Source: Lysobacter niastensis (GTDB lineage: Bacteria; Pseudomonadota; Gammaproteobacteria; Xanthomonadales; Xanthomonadaceae). Taken from it: DNA of 64,000 bases. Under the pieces are notes generated by a model. The model worked only from the letters and a program-made list of their open reading frames with translations. It was not told where the DNA came from and did no database searches. Below, piece after piece: positions 37,298-46,483 of this stretch. The translations under genes were made by a program, and so were the position numbers. The stretch's first letter is position 1. Each line of letters opens with the position of its first letter. The stretch lies in NCBI RefSeq assembly GCF_015453285.1, contig NZ_JADLZT010000010.1, positions 62,001-126,000 on the forward strand, written 5' to 3'.

Positions 37298-39373
37298 TCA
37301 GGCGGATTCTACCGGCCCAACCTGCTCTGCCGGCGCGAAGAAGGCCTGCACGTCCTCGATGCGCCGGGTCTTGGGAAGCGGCGGCAGCGAATTGAGGAAC
37401 ACGCTGCCATAGCTCTTGCTGCTCAGGCGCGGATCGCAGAGCACCAGAACGCCGCGGTCGCTCTCGTTGCGAATCAGCCGGCCGGCGCCCTGCTTCAGCG
37501 CGATCACCGCCTGGGGCAGTTGCTCGTCACGGAACGGGTTGCCGCCATTGCGGCGGATCGCATCGAGCCGTGCTTCGAACACCGGATCGTCCGGCGCGGC
37601 AAATGGAAGCTTGTCGATGATGACCACGCTCAGCGCCTCGCCGGCGACGTCGACGCCTTCGCGGAAGCTGGCAGCGCCGAGAAGCACGCCGTTTCCGGAG
37701 GCGCGGAAGCGTTCCAGCAACACTAGCCGCGGCGCTTCGCCCTGCACGAACAGCGGCCACGGCCCGTCGCGCAGCAACTCGGCCGCCTCGCGCAGCGCGC
37801 GATGCGAGGCGAACAGGACGAACGCGCGTCCGCCCGAGGCCTCCAGCACCGGCCGCAACTTTTCGACCATGCTTTCGTTGTAATGGCGCACGATCGGATC
37901 CGGCAATCCGCGCGGCAGGTAACACAACGCCTGCTCCTGCCAGTCGAACGGGCTGGGGACCAGCAGTGTCTGCGGCGGGTCGTCGCCCTTGAGGAACAGG
38001 CCGAGCTTGATCGCGAAGTGTTCGAAGCGGCCGCCCACGGCCAGCGTCGCCGACGTGAACACCCAGGCCGCCTGCGAACGTGCGCGGTGCTGCGCCAGGG
38101 GGCCGGCCACGTCCAGCGGCGTGCGGCTCAGGCGGAAACCGCGCGCGGTCAGTTCGTACCAGAGGACGCTGCCGTCGTCGCGCGGCTTCTTCTTCGGTGA
38201 TTCGGCATCGTCCTGCGACGAATCTCCGGCATCGACGTCAGCGAAATCCTCGGCGAACTCGTCTTGCTGATCGTGCGCCGGATCGCCGCCATCGTTGCGC
38301 CAGCGCCGCAGGCGCCCTTCGAATTCCACTGCTCGCGCGGCGCAGGCATCGAATCCCGGCGACGTCGGCGCCAGTGGCTGCAGCACCGCCTGCAACTGGC
38401 GCAGCGCGTCCTCGAGCGCATCGAACGCGTCCTCGACCGCAGGCACTTCAGCGGCGCGGCGGCGCGTGCCGCGCACCGGAAGCTCATCCATGGCCGCGCG
38501 CAACGAGCGCACGCTTTGTTCGAGCACGCGCGCCGGTTCCTGCACGGCTGCGAGTGCCGAGGATACGTTGCGGCATTCGGTCAGCGCATCGCGCGCGAGT
38601 TCCACCAGCGGCCGCGCGCTGATCGCCTCACCGAAGAACTGCGCGGCGAGGTCGGGCAACTGGTGCGCTTCGTCGACGACGAAGGTCTGCGCGCCCGGCA
38701 GGATCTCGCCGAAGCCCTCCTGCTTGAGCGCCAGGTCGGCCAGCAGCAGGTGGTGGTTGACGACGACCAGGTCGGCGGCCTGCGCGCGCTGGCGCGCCTG
38801 CACGACGAAGCAGTCGCCGAACAGCGGGCACTCGCTGCCCAGGCAGTTCTCCGCGGTGCTGGTGACCATCGGCAGCAGCGGCGATTCGTCGGGCAGCGCT
38901 TCCAGTTCGGCCAGGTCGCCCATGCGGGTGCGACCCGACCAGGCGACGATACGCTGGAACTGCGCGGCGAGTTCGCGCGTGCCGAAGCGTGGCTCGCCCT
39001 GCGCCTGGCGCATGCGGTACAGGCACAGGTAGTTCGCGCGCCCCTTCAGGAGCGCCGTCTTCAGGCCGATACCGAGCGCATCGCGCACGCGTGGCAGGTC
39101 GCGGTGGTAGAGCTGGTCCTGCAGCGCGCGCGTGCCGGTCGAGACGATCGTCTTCTTGCCCGACAGCAGCGCCGGGACGAGGTAGGCGAAGGTCTTGCCG
39201 GTGCCGGTGCCGGCTTCGGCCAGCAGCGTGCCGCGCGTGTCGACGGCGTCGCTGATCGCGGCGGCAAGGTCCTGCTGGGCTTCGCGCACGGCGAAGCCGG
39301 GAATGTTGCGGGCGAGTTCGCCGCCGTCGGCCAAGGCCGCGCGGCTGGCCTCAGCGAGGCGGCTTCCGGTCAT
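37298..39373 (-). CDS. yoaA: Iron-sulfur DNA helicase of the YoaA/DinG family
   Basis: This is an XPD-like superfamily 2 helicase of 691 residues involved in DNA repair or replication-fork processing. Walker A is GTGTGKT around K60. Four cysteines C117, C177, C182 and C188 (ENCLGSECPLFGDC) fit the Fe-S cluster. The DEAH box is at residues 234-237. C-terminal helicase motifs include SFREGVDVAGEALSVVIIDK and QGAGRLIRNESDRGVLVLCD. The length matches YoaA better than the longer exonuclease-fused DinG forms. The start codon lies 3 nt from the boundary of the structured element at 39377-39641, which may have separated it from its former upstream gene. Confidence 0.92.
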   Translation of the reverse strand: MTGSRLAEASRAALADGGELARNIPGFAVREAQQDLAAAISDAVDTRGTLLAEAGTGTGKTFAYLVPALLSGKKTIVSTGTRALQDQLYHRDLPRVRDALGIGLKTALLKGRANYLCLYRMRQAQGEPRFGTRELAAQFQRIVAWSGRTRMGDLAELEALPDESPLLPMVTSTAENCLGSECPLFGDCFVVQARQRAQAADLVVVNHHLLLADLALKQEGFGEILPGAQTFVVDEAHQLPDLAAQFFGEAISARPLVELARDALTECRNVSSALAAVQEPARVLEQSVRSLRAAMDELPVRGTRRRAAEVPAVEDAFDALEDALRQLQAVLQPLAPTSPGFDACAARAVEFEGRLRRWRNDGGDPAHDQQDEFAEDFADVDAGDSSQDDAESPKKKPRDDGSVLWYELTARGFRLSRTPLDVAGPLAQHRARSQAAWVFTSATLAVGGRFEHFAIKLGLFLKGDDPPQTLLVPSPFDWQEQALCYLPRGLPDPIVRHYNESMVEKLRPVLEASGGRAFVLFASHRALREAAELLRDGPWPLFVQGEAPRLVLLERFRASGNGVLLGAASFREGVDVAGEALSVVIIDKLPFAAPDDPVFEARLDAIRRNGGNPFRDEQLPQAVIALKQGAGRLIRNESDRGVLVLCDPRLSSKSYGSVFLNSLPPLPKTRRIEDVQAFFAPAEQVGPVESA

Positions 39374-39376
39374 GCG

Positions 39377-39641
39377 CTAGGGCCTGTTAACGCCGATGGA
39401 CCAGGCCGCGCCGGACCGGAGCGCGTGCGAGGCAAGGAAGAGTGAGGAAGTGTATGTCGATCCACGCCCGGACGCCGCATCGCGCGCGCTCAGGTCCGGC
39501 CCTTCGGGTTGCTTCTCACAGGCCGCGATGCAGCGCCGCGCGGCTTGACCTTGCAGGCAGCAAGGCGCGGCGCCACGCAACACCACCTGGCGGCCTGTGA
39601 GAAGCAACGCGGACTGGTCCATCGGCGTTAACAGGCCCTAG
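39377..39641. mobile_element. 265-bp structured element with 33-bp inverted arms (MITE-like)
   Basis: The outer arms 39377-39409 and 39609-39641 are inverted repeats of 33 bp with one mismatch; the outer 28 bp are perfect and begin CTAGGGCCTGTTAACGCC. Inside are two more hairpins: 39410-39425 with 39485-39500 (imperfect), and 39508-39526 with 39590-39608 (perfect 19 bp). The second encloses 39533-39540 with 39566-39573 and the tip 39549-39554 with 39560-39565. The whole folds as a three-way junction. There is no coding capacity. The CTAG ends fit the YTAR target duplication of IS5-family elements, so a non-autonomous insertion is the best guess. Confidence 0.7.
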
Positions 39642-40213
39642 TAACGCGGCGGCGCGGCGACGGTACAGGCGTCGCGCTTCTGCCGGGCTTGCTGGATCGC
39701 GGACTGGCGCGTGGCGGCTTCGGCCTGCGCGGCGGCGTCCTGGTTGCGCCCCGCGGGCGTCGCGGCATGGCCGCGCATGTCTATCGCCTGCGCGACGGTC
39801 TCCCAGTGCCGACGGCACAGCGGCCCGACCTGCGAGCCCAGTCCGATCGCGCGCCGTGCGAACTGCTCGGCGGCATCGGCCTGTCGCATCAGCAGCGCGA
39901 CTTCGGCGCGCTCCTGCAGCAGCGCCGGATCTTCGGCATTGATCGCCAGCGCCTGGTCGAGCGCGGCAGCGGCTTCCGCGTCCTTGCCCTCCCGTTCCAG
40001 ACGCAAGGCGTCCTCACGCAGATCCTCGACCTGCGTGTCGCGCAGCGGCCGCACATCGAGCTCGCTGGATTCCGCACCGCCGGCAGCACGCACCGCGGCC
40101 ACCGCGGCTCGTGCGTCGAACGCAGGCTGCGGTGGCGCCGGGGGCGCCGTCGTGCACGCCGCCAGCAGCGCTGCGCCGGCCAGCAGGAGCATGCGCGGGC
40201 GCATCGACGTCAC
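39638..40213 (-). CDS. Putative outer-membrane lipoprotein with TPR-like helices
   Basis: This is a 191-residue lipoprotein candidate. A signal peptide with lipobox LLAAC (cysteine near residue 20) is followed by a helical Ala/Glu-rich region with TPR-like periodicity (AEAAAALDQALAINAEDPAL). The start is taken as GTG at 40213, which overlaps the mrcB stop by 4 nt (GTGA) and has AGGA 9 nt upstream; ATG at 40204 is the alternative. Its TAG stop is formed by the CTAG edge of the structured element. Coupling to PBP1B suggests a role as a cell-wall synthesis partner, but it does not clearly look like LpoB. Confidence 0.75.
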   Translation of the reverse strand: MTSMRPRMLLLAGAALLAACTTAPPAPPQPAFDARAAVAAVRAAGGAESSELDVRPLRDTQVEDLREDALRLEREGKDAEAAAALDQALAINAEDPALLQERAEVALLMRQADAAEQFARRAIGLGSQVGPLCRRHWETVAQAIDMRGHAATPAGRNQDAAAQAEAATRQSAIQQARQKRDACTVAAPPRY

Positions 40214-42618
40214 GGCGTTTCGTCCTGCGTCGCGGGCGTCGCCGGTTGTGCATCGGCCTGCGTCTTTTCTTCCTCGCGCTTGCCGAAGCCGAACCATTCG
40301 CGCCAACCCCCACTTTCTTCCTCGGCGATCGGCTCCGGAGCCGGGCACGGCGTGTACGACGGCGCGAACCCGGCGACGAAGGCGAAGCGGCGTGCGCTGG
40401 CGCAATCGGGATCGGTGGTGTGCGTACCGGTGACCCACTGCCAATCCAGGCCCTTGTCGCCCACCTTCAGCGGCGCGGTCGGCAGGCGCGAGAAGATCGA
40501 CGACCACACGCGCATCGCACCGGTGGCGCCATACAGGCCGGTTTCCTTGTTCTGGTCGTTGCCGACCCAGATCACCGCCAGGTGATCGCCGGTCCAGCCG
40601 GCGAACCAGCTGTCGCGGCCGTCGTTGCTGGTACCGGTCTTGCCGGCCGGCGACAGGCGTCCGAGGCCGTCGCGGATCAGCTGCGTGCCGGTGCCGTTGG
40701 ACACGGCCTGCTGCAACGCGACGGTGATCAGGCGCGCGGCAATGGCATCGCCTTCCTGCGCGGGCGCCGGGGCCTTGTCATAACGATTGACCGCCTTGCC
40801 GTTGGCATCGAGCACGCCACGCACGGCGTGCAGCGGCTGGATCTCGCCGCCCGACGCGAGGAACTGGTACAGCTGCGCCATCGCGTACGGGCTCTGGTCC
40901 ACCGCACCGAGGATCAGCGCCGGATTCGGCTCGGCCTCGATGCCGGCCAGCGTGCGGATCAGCGCGGCGATGCGCTCGGGATCGACCTGCATGCCGACGC
41001 GCACCGTCGCCTGGTTGTACGACATCGCCAGCGCATCGATCAGGTGCACGCTGCCATGGCTGCGGCCGTCGGAGTTGCCTGGATTCCAGTTCTTGCCCTT
41101 GCCCAGCTGGACCGTGACCGGGGTGTCGTCGACCCAGCTCGCCAGCGAGTACTTGCCGGGCTGCGCCAGCGCCAGCAGGTACACGAACGGCTTCAGCAGC
41201 GAGCCAACCGGTCGCTGTGCCTCTACCGCGCGATTGAAGCCGTGCTCGGCGATGCTGCGGCTGCCCACCACGGCGACGACTTCGCCGTTGTGCACGTCAG
41301 TGACCACCAGACCCGCCTGCAGCGGCGGACGCGTCTTGTGGTCCAGGCTCTTCAGCGTGCGCGTCACCGCCGCTTCGGCCAGGCCCTGAGCCGACGGCGA
41401 CATGCCGCTCATCACGCTCAGGCCGGCGCCGGACAGCGCATCGGCCGGATAGTCGCGGGCGAGCTGGCGGCGAACCAGGTCGACATAGGCCGGGAAGCGG
41501 TTGGCGGCGACGCTGCCGGGCGTGCTGGTCACGCCGAGCGGCGCCTTCAGCGCACGCTGGTATTCGGCGGCGTCGATCAAGCCGGTTTCATGGAACTCGC
41601 CGAGCGCGAAGTTGCGGCGCTCCAGCGCGCGCTCGGGGTTGCGACGCGGGTCGTAATACGACGGGCCGCGCACGATGCCGACCAGCAGCGCGATCTGCTC
41701 GGTGGAGAGGTCGCGCAGGTCGCGCCCGAACCAGAACTCGGAAGCGGCGGCGACGCCGTGGATCGCCTGCGCGCCGCGCTGGCCGAGGTAGACCTGGTTG
41801 AGGTACGCCTCGAGGATCGTGCGCTTGTCGTAGCGCGCATCGATCAGCAGCGCGTAGAGGATCTCCTTGCCCTTGCGGGTGAGCGTCTGTTCGCGGCCGA
41901 TGCCGAGCAGGCCGCTGCGGGCCAGCTGCTGGGTCAGCGTACTGGCGCCCTGCTTGCGGCCGGTGGCGGTCTTGAACGCCGCGCGCACCATGCCGGTGAC
42001 GTCGATGCCGAAGTGGGAGTTGAAGTCGCGGTCCTCGACCGCCTGCAGGCCGGTCACCAGCAACTCGGGGACCTCCTCGATCCGCACCAGGCGGCGCTCT
42101 TCCTGCTTCTGGCCATACAGCGTGGCGATGCGCGCCGGGTCCAGGCGCGCCGACTTCAACGACTGGCGGCGCGTGGCCTCGCGCAGCGACGCGACCCGGC
42201 CGCCGGACAGCACGACCTCGAGCCGGCGCGCGGGCACGGCGCCGTCGACGTCGTTGAAGCCGCGGCTGGAGATCAGCCAACGCCCGCCGTTGCGGGCGTA
42301 GGTGCCCTCACGCGCGCCGTCGCCGGCGTGGTAGGCCGCGGCGTCCAGCTCGGTCTTCAGCGTGGTGGCGTCGATCGTGAGGCCCGGCGCGAGCTCCAGC
42401 GGGCGTGCGTAGACGCGTGTAGGAATCTGCCAGCGCAACTGCCCGAAGCGCTCGCTGACCTCGTGGTTCAGGTACAGCGTGTAGGGGATCAGGAATCCGA
42501 GGCCTAGACCGGCGGCGGCCAGCACCCAGGTGACCAGGCGGCGGCGCCACTGCGGGTGTTCGCTGTCTTCGCTGGTTTCGTCTTCGTCGTAATCGATTCG
42601 GGCCACGGCATGGGACAA
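40210..42618 (-). CDS. mrcB: Penicillin-binding protein 1B (bifunctional transglycosylase-transpeptidase)
   Basis: This is a class A PBP that polymerises and crosslinks peptidoglycan. The 802-residue product has a short cytoplasmic tail and a transmembrane helix at about 28-50. A UB2H-like region follows, then the GT51 domain with catalytic E195 (QAVEDRDFNSHFGID) and STLTQQLARSGLL. The transpeptidase has S473-xx-K476 (GSLLKP), S533-Y-N and K660-TG. The start is a TTG at 42618 with GAGGG about 13 nt upstream; a GTG at 42606 is possible. The stop overlaps the downstream lipoprotein gene. The C-terminus is charged. Confidence 0.94.
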   Translation of the reverse strand: MSHAVARIDYDEDETSEDSEHPQWRRRLVTWVLAAAGLGLGFLIPYTLYLNHEVSERFGQLRWQIPTRVYARPLELAPGLTIDATTLKTELDAAAYHAGDGAREGTYARNGGRWLISSRGFNDVDGAVPARRLEVVLSGGRVASLREATRRQSLKSARLDPARIATLYGQKQEERRLVRIEEVPELLVTGLQAVEDRDFNSHFGIDVTGMVRAAFKTATGRKQGASTLTQQLARSGLLGIGREQTLTRKGKEILYALLIDARYDKRTILEAYLNQVYLGQRGAQAIHGVAAASEFWFGRDLRDLSTEQIALLVGIVRGPSYYDPRRNPERALERRNFALGEFHETGLIDAAEYQRALKAPLGVTSTPGSVAANRFPAYVDLVRRQLARDYPADALSGAGLSVMSGMSPSAQGLAEAAVTRTLKSLDHKTRPPLQAGLVVTDVHNGEVVAVVGSRSIAEHGFNRAVEAQRPVGSLLKPFVYLLALAQPGKYSLASWVDDTPVTVQLGKGKNWNPGNSDGRSHGSVHLIDALAMSYNQATVRVGMQVDPERIAALIRTLAGIEAEPNPALILGAVDQSPYAMAQLYQFLASGGEIQPLHAVRGVLDANGKAVNRYDKAPAPAQEGDAIAARLITVALQQAVSNGTGTQLIRDGLGRLSPAGKTGTSNDGRDSWFAGWTGDHLAVIWVGNDQNKETGLYGATGAMRVWSSIFSRLPTAPLKVGDKGLDWQWVTGTHTTDPDCASARRFAFVAGFAPSYTPCPAPEPIAEEESGGWREWFGFGKREEEKTQADAQPATPATQDETP

Positions 42619-42733
42619 TGACAGGGCTGCGCCCTCGTGAAGGCGAGTCTAGCGCAGCCGGCCCCGCCATCCCCGAGCGGCCGGCCGCACGAGCAATCGC
42701 AGTACGGAGTTCCTTCAGCATGGCGGTGAATCG

Positions 42734-44836
42734 ATGGGCATGACCTGGGGCGACCTCCGGTTCCTGCTGGACCGGGGCACCGGTCTGGCCCAACGCGGCA
42801 TGACCAGCCTGCGCACCCGGGGACTCCAGGCCACCTGGCAGCGAGTGCTCAAGCAACTTCAGCGTGTGCCGGTGGAACAGCGCGCGGCGCTGTACCTGCC
42901 GGAGGAGGCGCCGTTCGCGCCGTTCGCGGTGCCCACCAGCGCGTCGCCCAGGGCCAGCATCGTCATTCCGGTCTACAACCAGTTCGGTCACACGCTCGCG
43001 TGTCTGCGCGCGATCGCCGCGCATCCACCGCAGGCATCGATCGAATTGATCGTGGTCGATGACGGCTCCTCCGACGCCACCGAAACCTCGCTGCGCCAGA
43101 TCGAAGGGCTGCGTTACCACCGCCGCGCGACCAACGGCGGTTTCATCGCCGCCTGCAACGATGGCGCATCGCTGTCTCGCGGCGAATACCTGGTGTTCCT
43201 CAACAACGACACCGTGCCGCAACCGGGCTGGCTCGACACGCTGCTGGCGACGTTCGACCGTCATCCCGGCACCGGCCTGGCCGGTTCGCAACTGGTGTAT
43301 CCGGACGGACGGATGCAGGAAGCCGGCGGCATCGTGTTCGCCGATGCCAACGGCAACAACTACGGCCGTTTTGGCGCGCCCGACCACCCGCGCTACTCGT
43401 TCGTGCGCGAAGCCGACTACTGTTCCGGCGCGGCGATCGCCATCCCTCGCGACCTGTTCGCGAAGCTCGGCGCCTTCGACACGCGCTACGCGCCTGCGTA
43501 TTACGAAGACACCGACCTCGGCTTCGCGGTGCGTGCGGCGGGCCTGAAGGTGTTGTACCAGCCCGCCTCGCGCGTGCTGCACATGGAAGGCGTCACAGCG
43601 GGCACCGACCCGCGGCAGGGCGTGAAGGCCTACCAGGTGCGCAATCGCGGCGTGTTCGCGGAGAAGTGGCGCGACGCACTGAAGTCGCAGCCCGGGCCGG
43701 ATGCCGACGTCGACGCGGCCGCGCTGGCTGCGCGTCACGGCACGGTGCTGATCGTCGACAACTACACGCCGCGGCCCGATCGCGACTCCGCGTCGCTGCG
43801 CCTGATCAACCTGATGCGCCTGCTGCGCGAGGAAGGCGTGCACGTCGTGTTCTTCCCGGGCGACCAGGGCCATGCAGGTGCCTATACGCGCGCCCTGCAG
43901 GATCTAGGCGTGGAAGTCTGGCATTCCCCGTACGCGAAGGCGCCGCCTGCCTGGCTGCGCGAGCACGGCCATCGCTTCGACAGCGTCATGGTGAGCCGCC
44001 ACCACCTGATGCGCGAATGGCTACCGCTGCTGCGCCGCCATGCACCGCAGGCGCGCGTCGTGTTCGACAGCGTCGACCTGCATTACCTGCGCGAGCGCCG
44101 TGGCGCCGAACTGGCCAACGACCGCACGCTGCTGCGTGCCGCCGAGCGCACCCGCGCCCTGGAACTGGACATCATCGCCCGCAGCGACGCCACGCTCGTC
44201 GTCAGCGACGTGGAGCGCCAGTTGCTGGCTCAGGACGCACCGCAGGCGCAGGTGGACATCCTTTCCAACCTGCACGATGTCCACAGCTCGGGCCAGTCTT
44301 TCGAGCAGCGCCGCGACATCGTCTTCGTCGGTGGCTTCCGCCATCCGCCGAATGTCGGTGCCGTGCAGTGGTTCGCCAGCGAAGTGTGGCCGCGCGTGCA
44401 CGCACGCCTGCCGGGTGTTTCGTTCCACTGCATCGGTGGCGACGTGCCGCCGGCCATTGCCGAACTGGCACGCGTGCCCGGCATCGTCGTGCACGGCCAC
44501 GTGCCCGACCTGGATCCCTACATGGACGGCGCGCGCCTTGCGGTCGCACCGCTGCGCTACGGCGCGGGCGTCAAGGGCAAGGTCAACCTGAGCATGGCCC
44601 ACGGCCAGCCGGTGATCGCCACCACGTGCGCGGTCGAGGGCATGCACCTGCACGATGGCGAGGACGTACTGGTGGCGGACGACCCGGTCGCGTTCGCCGA
44701 CGCCGTGGTACGCGCCTACGAGGATGCCGCGCTGTGGCAGCGGCTTTCGGAGAACGGCCTGCGCAACGTGCAGGCGCACTTCTCGCTCGATGCCGCGCGC
44801 GAGGTCGTGCGCAGGCAGCTCCTGCGTCGCGCCTGA
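42734..44836 (+). CDS. Two-domain glycosyltransferase (GT2-GT4 fusion)
   Basis: This 700-residue protein is predicted to be cytosolic, with no membrane helix. The N-terminal GT2 (GT-A) domain spans about residues 72-310: ASIVIPVYNQFGHTLACLRA, IVVDDGSSDAT, the metal-binding FLNNDTVPQPGW and the acceptor-site region YYEDTDLGFAVRAAGL. The C-terminal GT4-like (GT-B) domain spans about 340-695, with TVLIVDNYTPRPDRDSASLR, DIVFVGGFRHPPNVGAVQWF, RYGAGVKGKVNLSMAHGQPV and IATTCAVEGM. Such fusions occur in O-antigen, capsule or glycan biosynthesis. No other sugar genes lie nearby, so the glycan is unknown. It ends 1 nt from the convergent TPR gene. Confidence 0.88.
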   Translation: MGMTWGDLRFLLDRGTGLAQRGMTSLRTRGLQATWQRVLKQLQRVPVEQRAALYLPEEAPFAPFAVPTSASPRASIVIPVYNQFGHTLACLRAIAAHPPQASIELIVVDDGSSDATETSLRQIEGLRYHRRATNGGFIAACNDGASLSRGEYLVFLNNDTVPQPGWLDTLLATFDRHPGTGLAGSQLVYPDGRMQEAGGIVFADANGNNYGRFGAPDHPRYSFVREADYCSGAAIAIPRDLFAKLGAFDTRYAPAYYEDTDLGFAVRAAGLKVLYQPASRVLHMEGVTAGTDPRQGVKAYQVRNRGVFAEKWRDALKSQPGPDADVDAAALAARHGTVLIVDNYTPRPDRDSASLRLINLMRLLREEGVHVVFFPGDQGHAGAYTRALQDLGVEVWHSPYAKAPPAWLREHGHRFDSVMVSRHHLMREWLPLLRRHAPQARVVFDSVDLHYLRERRGAELANDRTLLRAAERTRALELDIIARSDATLVVSDVERQLLAQDAPQAQVDILSNLHDVHSSGQSFEQRRDIVFVGGFRHPPNVGAVQWFASEVWPRVHARLPGVSFHCIGGDVPPAIAELARVPGIVVHGHVPDLDPYMDGARLAVAPLRYGAGVKGKVNLSMAHGQPVIATTCAVEGMHLHDGEDVLVADDPVAFADAVVRAYEDAALWQRLSENGLRNVQAHFSLDAAREVVRRQLLRRA

Positions 44837-44837
44837 G

Positions 44838-46394
44838 TCAATCGTGCGCGGCTGAGGCCGCGCGCACGCGGTTGGCGAACTCGGCCAGCCCGCTCGCCCC
44901 CGGATCCATCGTGCGCGCTGCGTTCAGCGCGGCATTGGCCGATTGCAGTTCGCCGGCGCCCAGTCGCTCGTAGCCGACCGCGATCCACCGCTGCGCCAGG
45001 CGCCGCCGCGCTTCCGCATTGACGGCGTTGCTGCCCTCCAGCAGCTGCCAGGCATCGAGGCAGGCACCAGCGCGGTTGAGCCGGTTGCTGCGCAGCTCGT
45101 CCTCGAAGCAGCGCTTGGCCGCGGGCAGCAGGCGCATCGATGCCGCCTGCACGCCGGCATCGCCCGGCGCCATCGCACGCGCCGCGCGCACCTTGTCGAA
45201 TGCGCTGTCACCGGGCGGCGTCAGCAGGTCGCCGCGCGCCTCGGCGGCGGCGGCATCGGAAAGCAATTGCTTCAGCCGGCGCTGGCGCTCGGCCGGCGGC
45301 AACGAAGTGGCATGCCGTTGCTGCGACTGCCGCGCACGCACGACATGGCGCCGCGCTTCCGCCAGCGATGGAGCATCGGGATCGATGGCTTCGGCTTCGC
45401 GCAAAGCGGCGTTGGCTTCCTCGAAACGGAAGTCGGACGCGAGCTTCTCGCCGCGCGCCGCGTACGCATCGGCCAGTTGCGAGATGCCGCGTTCGGCCTC
45501 GCTGTCCTCGGGGTTGGCGGCGATCAGGCTGCGGTATCCCTCCAGCGCCTGCGGCAGGCGGCCGCGGCGTAGGTCCTCTGCCGCCTGACGATGGCGACGG
45601 TCGGCCTGGCGTGCGAGGTCGGCCAGCGCATCGGGGAGTTCGACATGGCCGGGATCGGCGGCCTGCACTCGATGGATCTGCGCGGCGGCCGCGGCGAGTT
45701 CTCCGCGCGTGAGCATCTGCCGCGCCGACTGCAGCAGGTCGGCCAGCGTGTCCTCGCGCCCTTCCAGCGCCTGGATCTGGTCGGGCTGCAGCGTCAGCAC
45801 GCGCTGGTATAGCGGCAGCGCCGCGTTGGCATCGCCCTCGAGCCGGCCATCGCGGCGCGCCTGCGCGGCGCGCGCCAGGAGTTCGTCGGTGCCGGAGTCG
45901 GCGGCTTCGCGCGCGCGCAGCTCGTTGGCCAGCTTCTCGGTCTGCGCACGCGGCACCGCCAGCTCCTGTGCCAGCGCGAGCATCCTGTGCGCATCGGCGT
46001 AGCGGCCGGCCACGACGGCATCGCGCCCCTGCTTCAATGCGGCCTGGCCGACGCGGGCGAGTCCTTCGCGCGCATCCATGCGGTCGGGATCCAGGGCCAG
46101 CGCGGCCTCGTAGAGTTCGCGCGCGCCCTTGCGATCGGGCGAGGTCAGGCGTCCTTCGAACAGCGCCTGGGCCGCGTCGGCACGCAACTGCTGTGCACGC
46201 GTATCCGGCCACAGCAGGTTCGACAGCGGCTGGCGCAGCAACAGGAGCAGCACGATCGCCACCAGGCCGACCACCAGCCAGCGCGCAGCCGCGAAGGTCC
46301 GGTGCTGGCCGGTGCCTTCCTCGCCTTCGCGGAAACGCAGTGCGTCGATGCGACCGAGCCTGGGCTCGATCCTGGGCCGCGCCTTCACGGACAC
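44838..46394 (-). CDS. Membrane-anchored TPR protein of unknown function
   Basis: This 518-residue protein has a cytoplasmic N-terminus and one transmembrane helix at about residues 39-57 (LVVGLVAIVLLLLLRQPLS). A long helical periplasmic region follows, with at least five TPR-like units such as GARELYEAALALDPDRMDAR, ALPLYQRVLTLQPDQIQALE and ALEGYRSLIAANPEDSEAER. It probably scaffolds envelope proteins; no enzyme motif is visible. Its 3' end carries a GC hairpin (about 44846-44863) that could also end transcription of the convergent glycosyltransferase gene. It is downstream of relA on the same strand with an 89-nt gap. Confidence 0.75.
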   Translation of the reverse strand: MSVKARPRIEPRLGRIDALRFREGEEGTGQHRTFAAARWLVVGLVAIVLLLLLRQPLSNLLWPDTRAQQLRADAAQALFEGRLTSPDRKGARELYEAALALDPDRMDAREGLARVGQAALKQGRDAVVAGRYADAHRMLALAQELAVPRAQTEKLANELRAREAADSGTDELLARAAQARRDGRLEGDANAALPLYQRVLTLQPDQIQALEGREDTLADLLQSARQMLTRGELAAAAAQIHRVQAADPGHVELPDALADLARQADRRHRQAAEDLRRGRLPQALEGYRSLIAANPEDSEAERGISQLADAYAARGEKLASDFRFEEANAALREAEAIDPDAPSLAEARRHVVRARQSQQRHATSLPPAERQRRLKQLLSDAAAAEARGDLLTPPGDSAFDKVRAARAMAPGDAGVQAASMRLLPAAKRCFEDELRSNRLNRAGACLDAWQLLEGSNAVNAEARRRLAQRWIAVGYERLGAGELQSANAALNAARTMDPGASGLAEFANRVRAASAAHD

Positions 46395-46483
46395 GCCTTC
46401 ATGCAGGCCGCGCTCACTGTCTGGCCGTCGTTCATTGGGCCATCAGCATAAATGCGCGGCGTGCCTCCGGCATGAAGGCCGGT

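Noticed and set aside
39377-39641. Complete insertion sequence
   Set aside because: No transposase or any plausible coding frame lies between the arms; at most it is a non-autonomous element.
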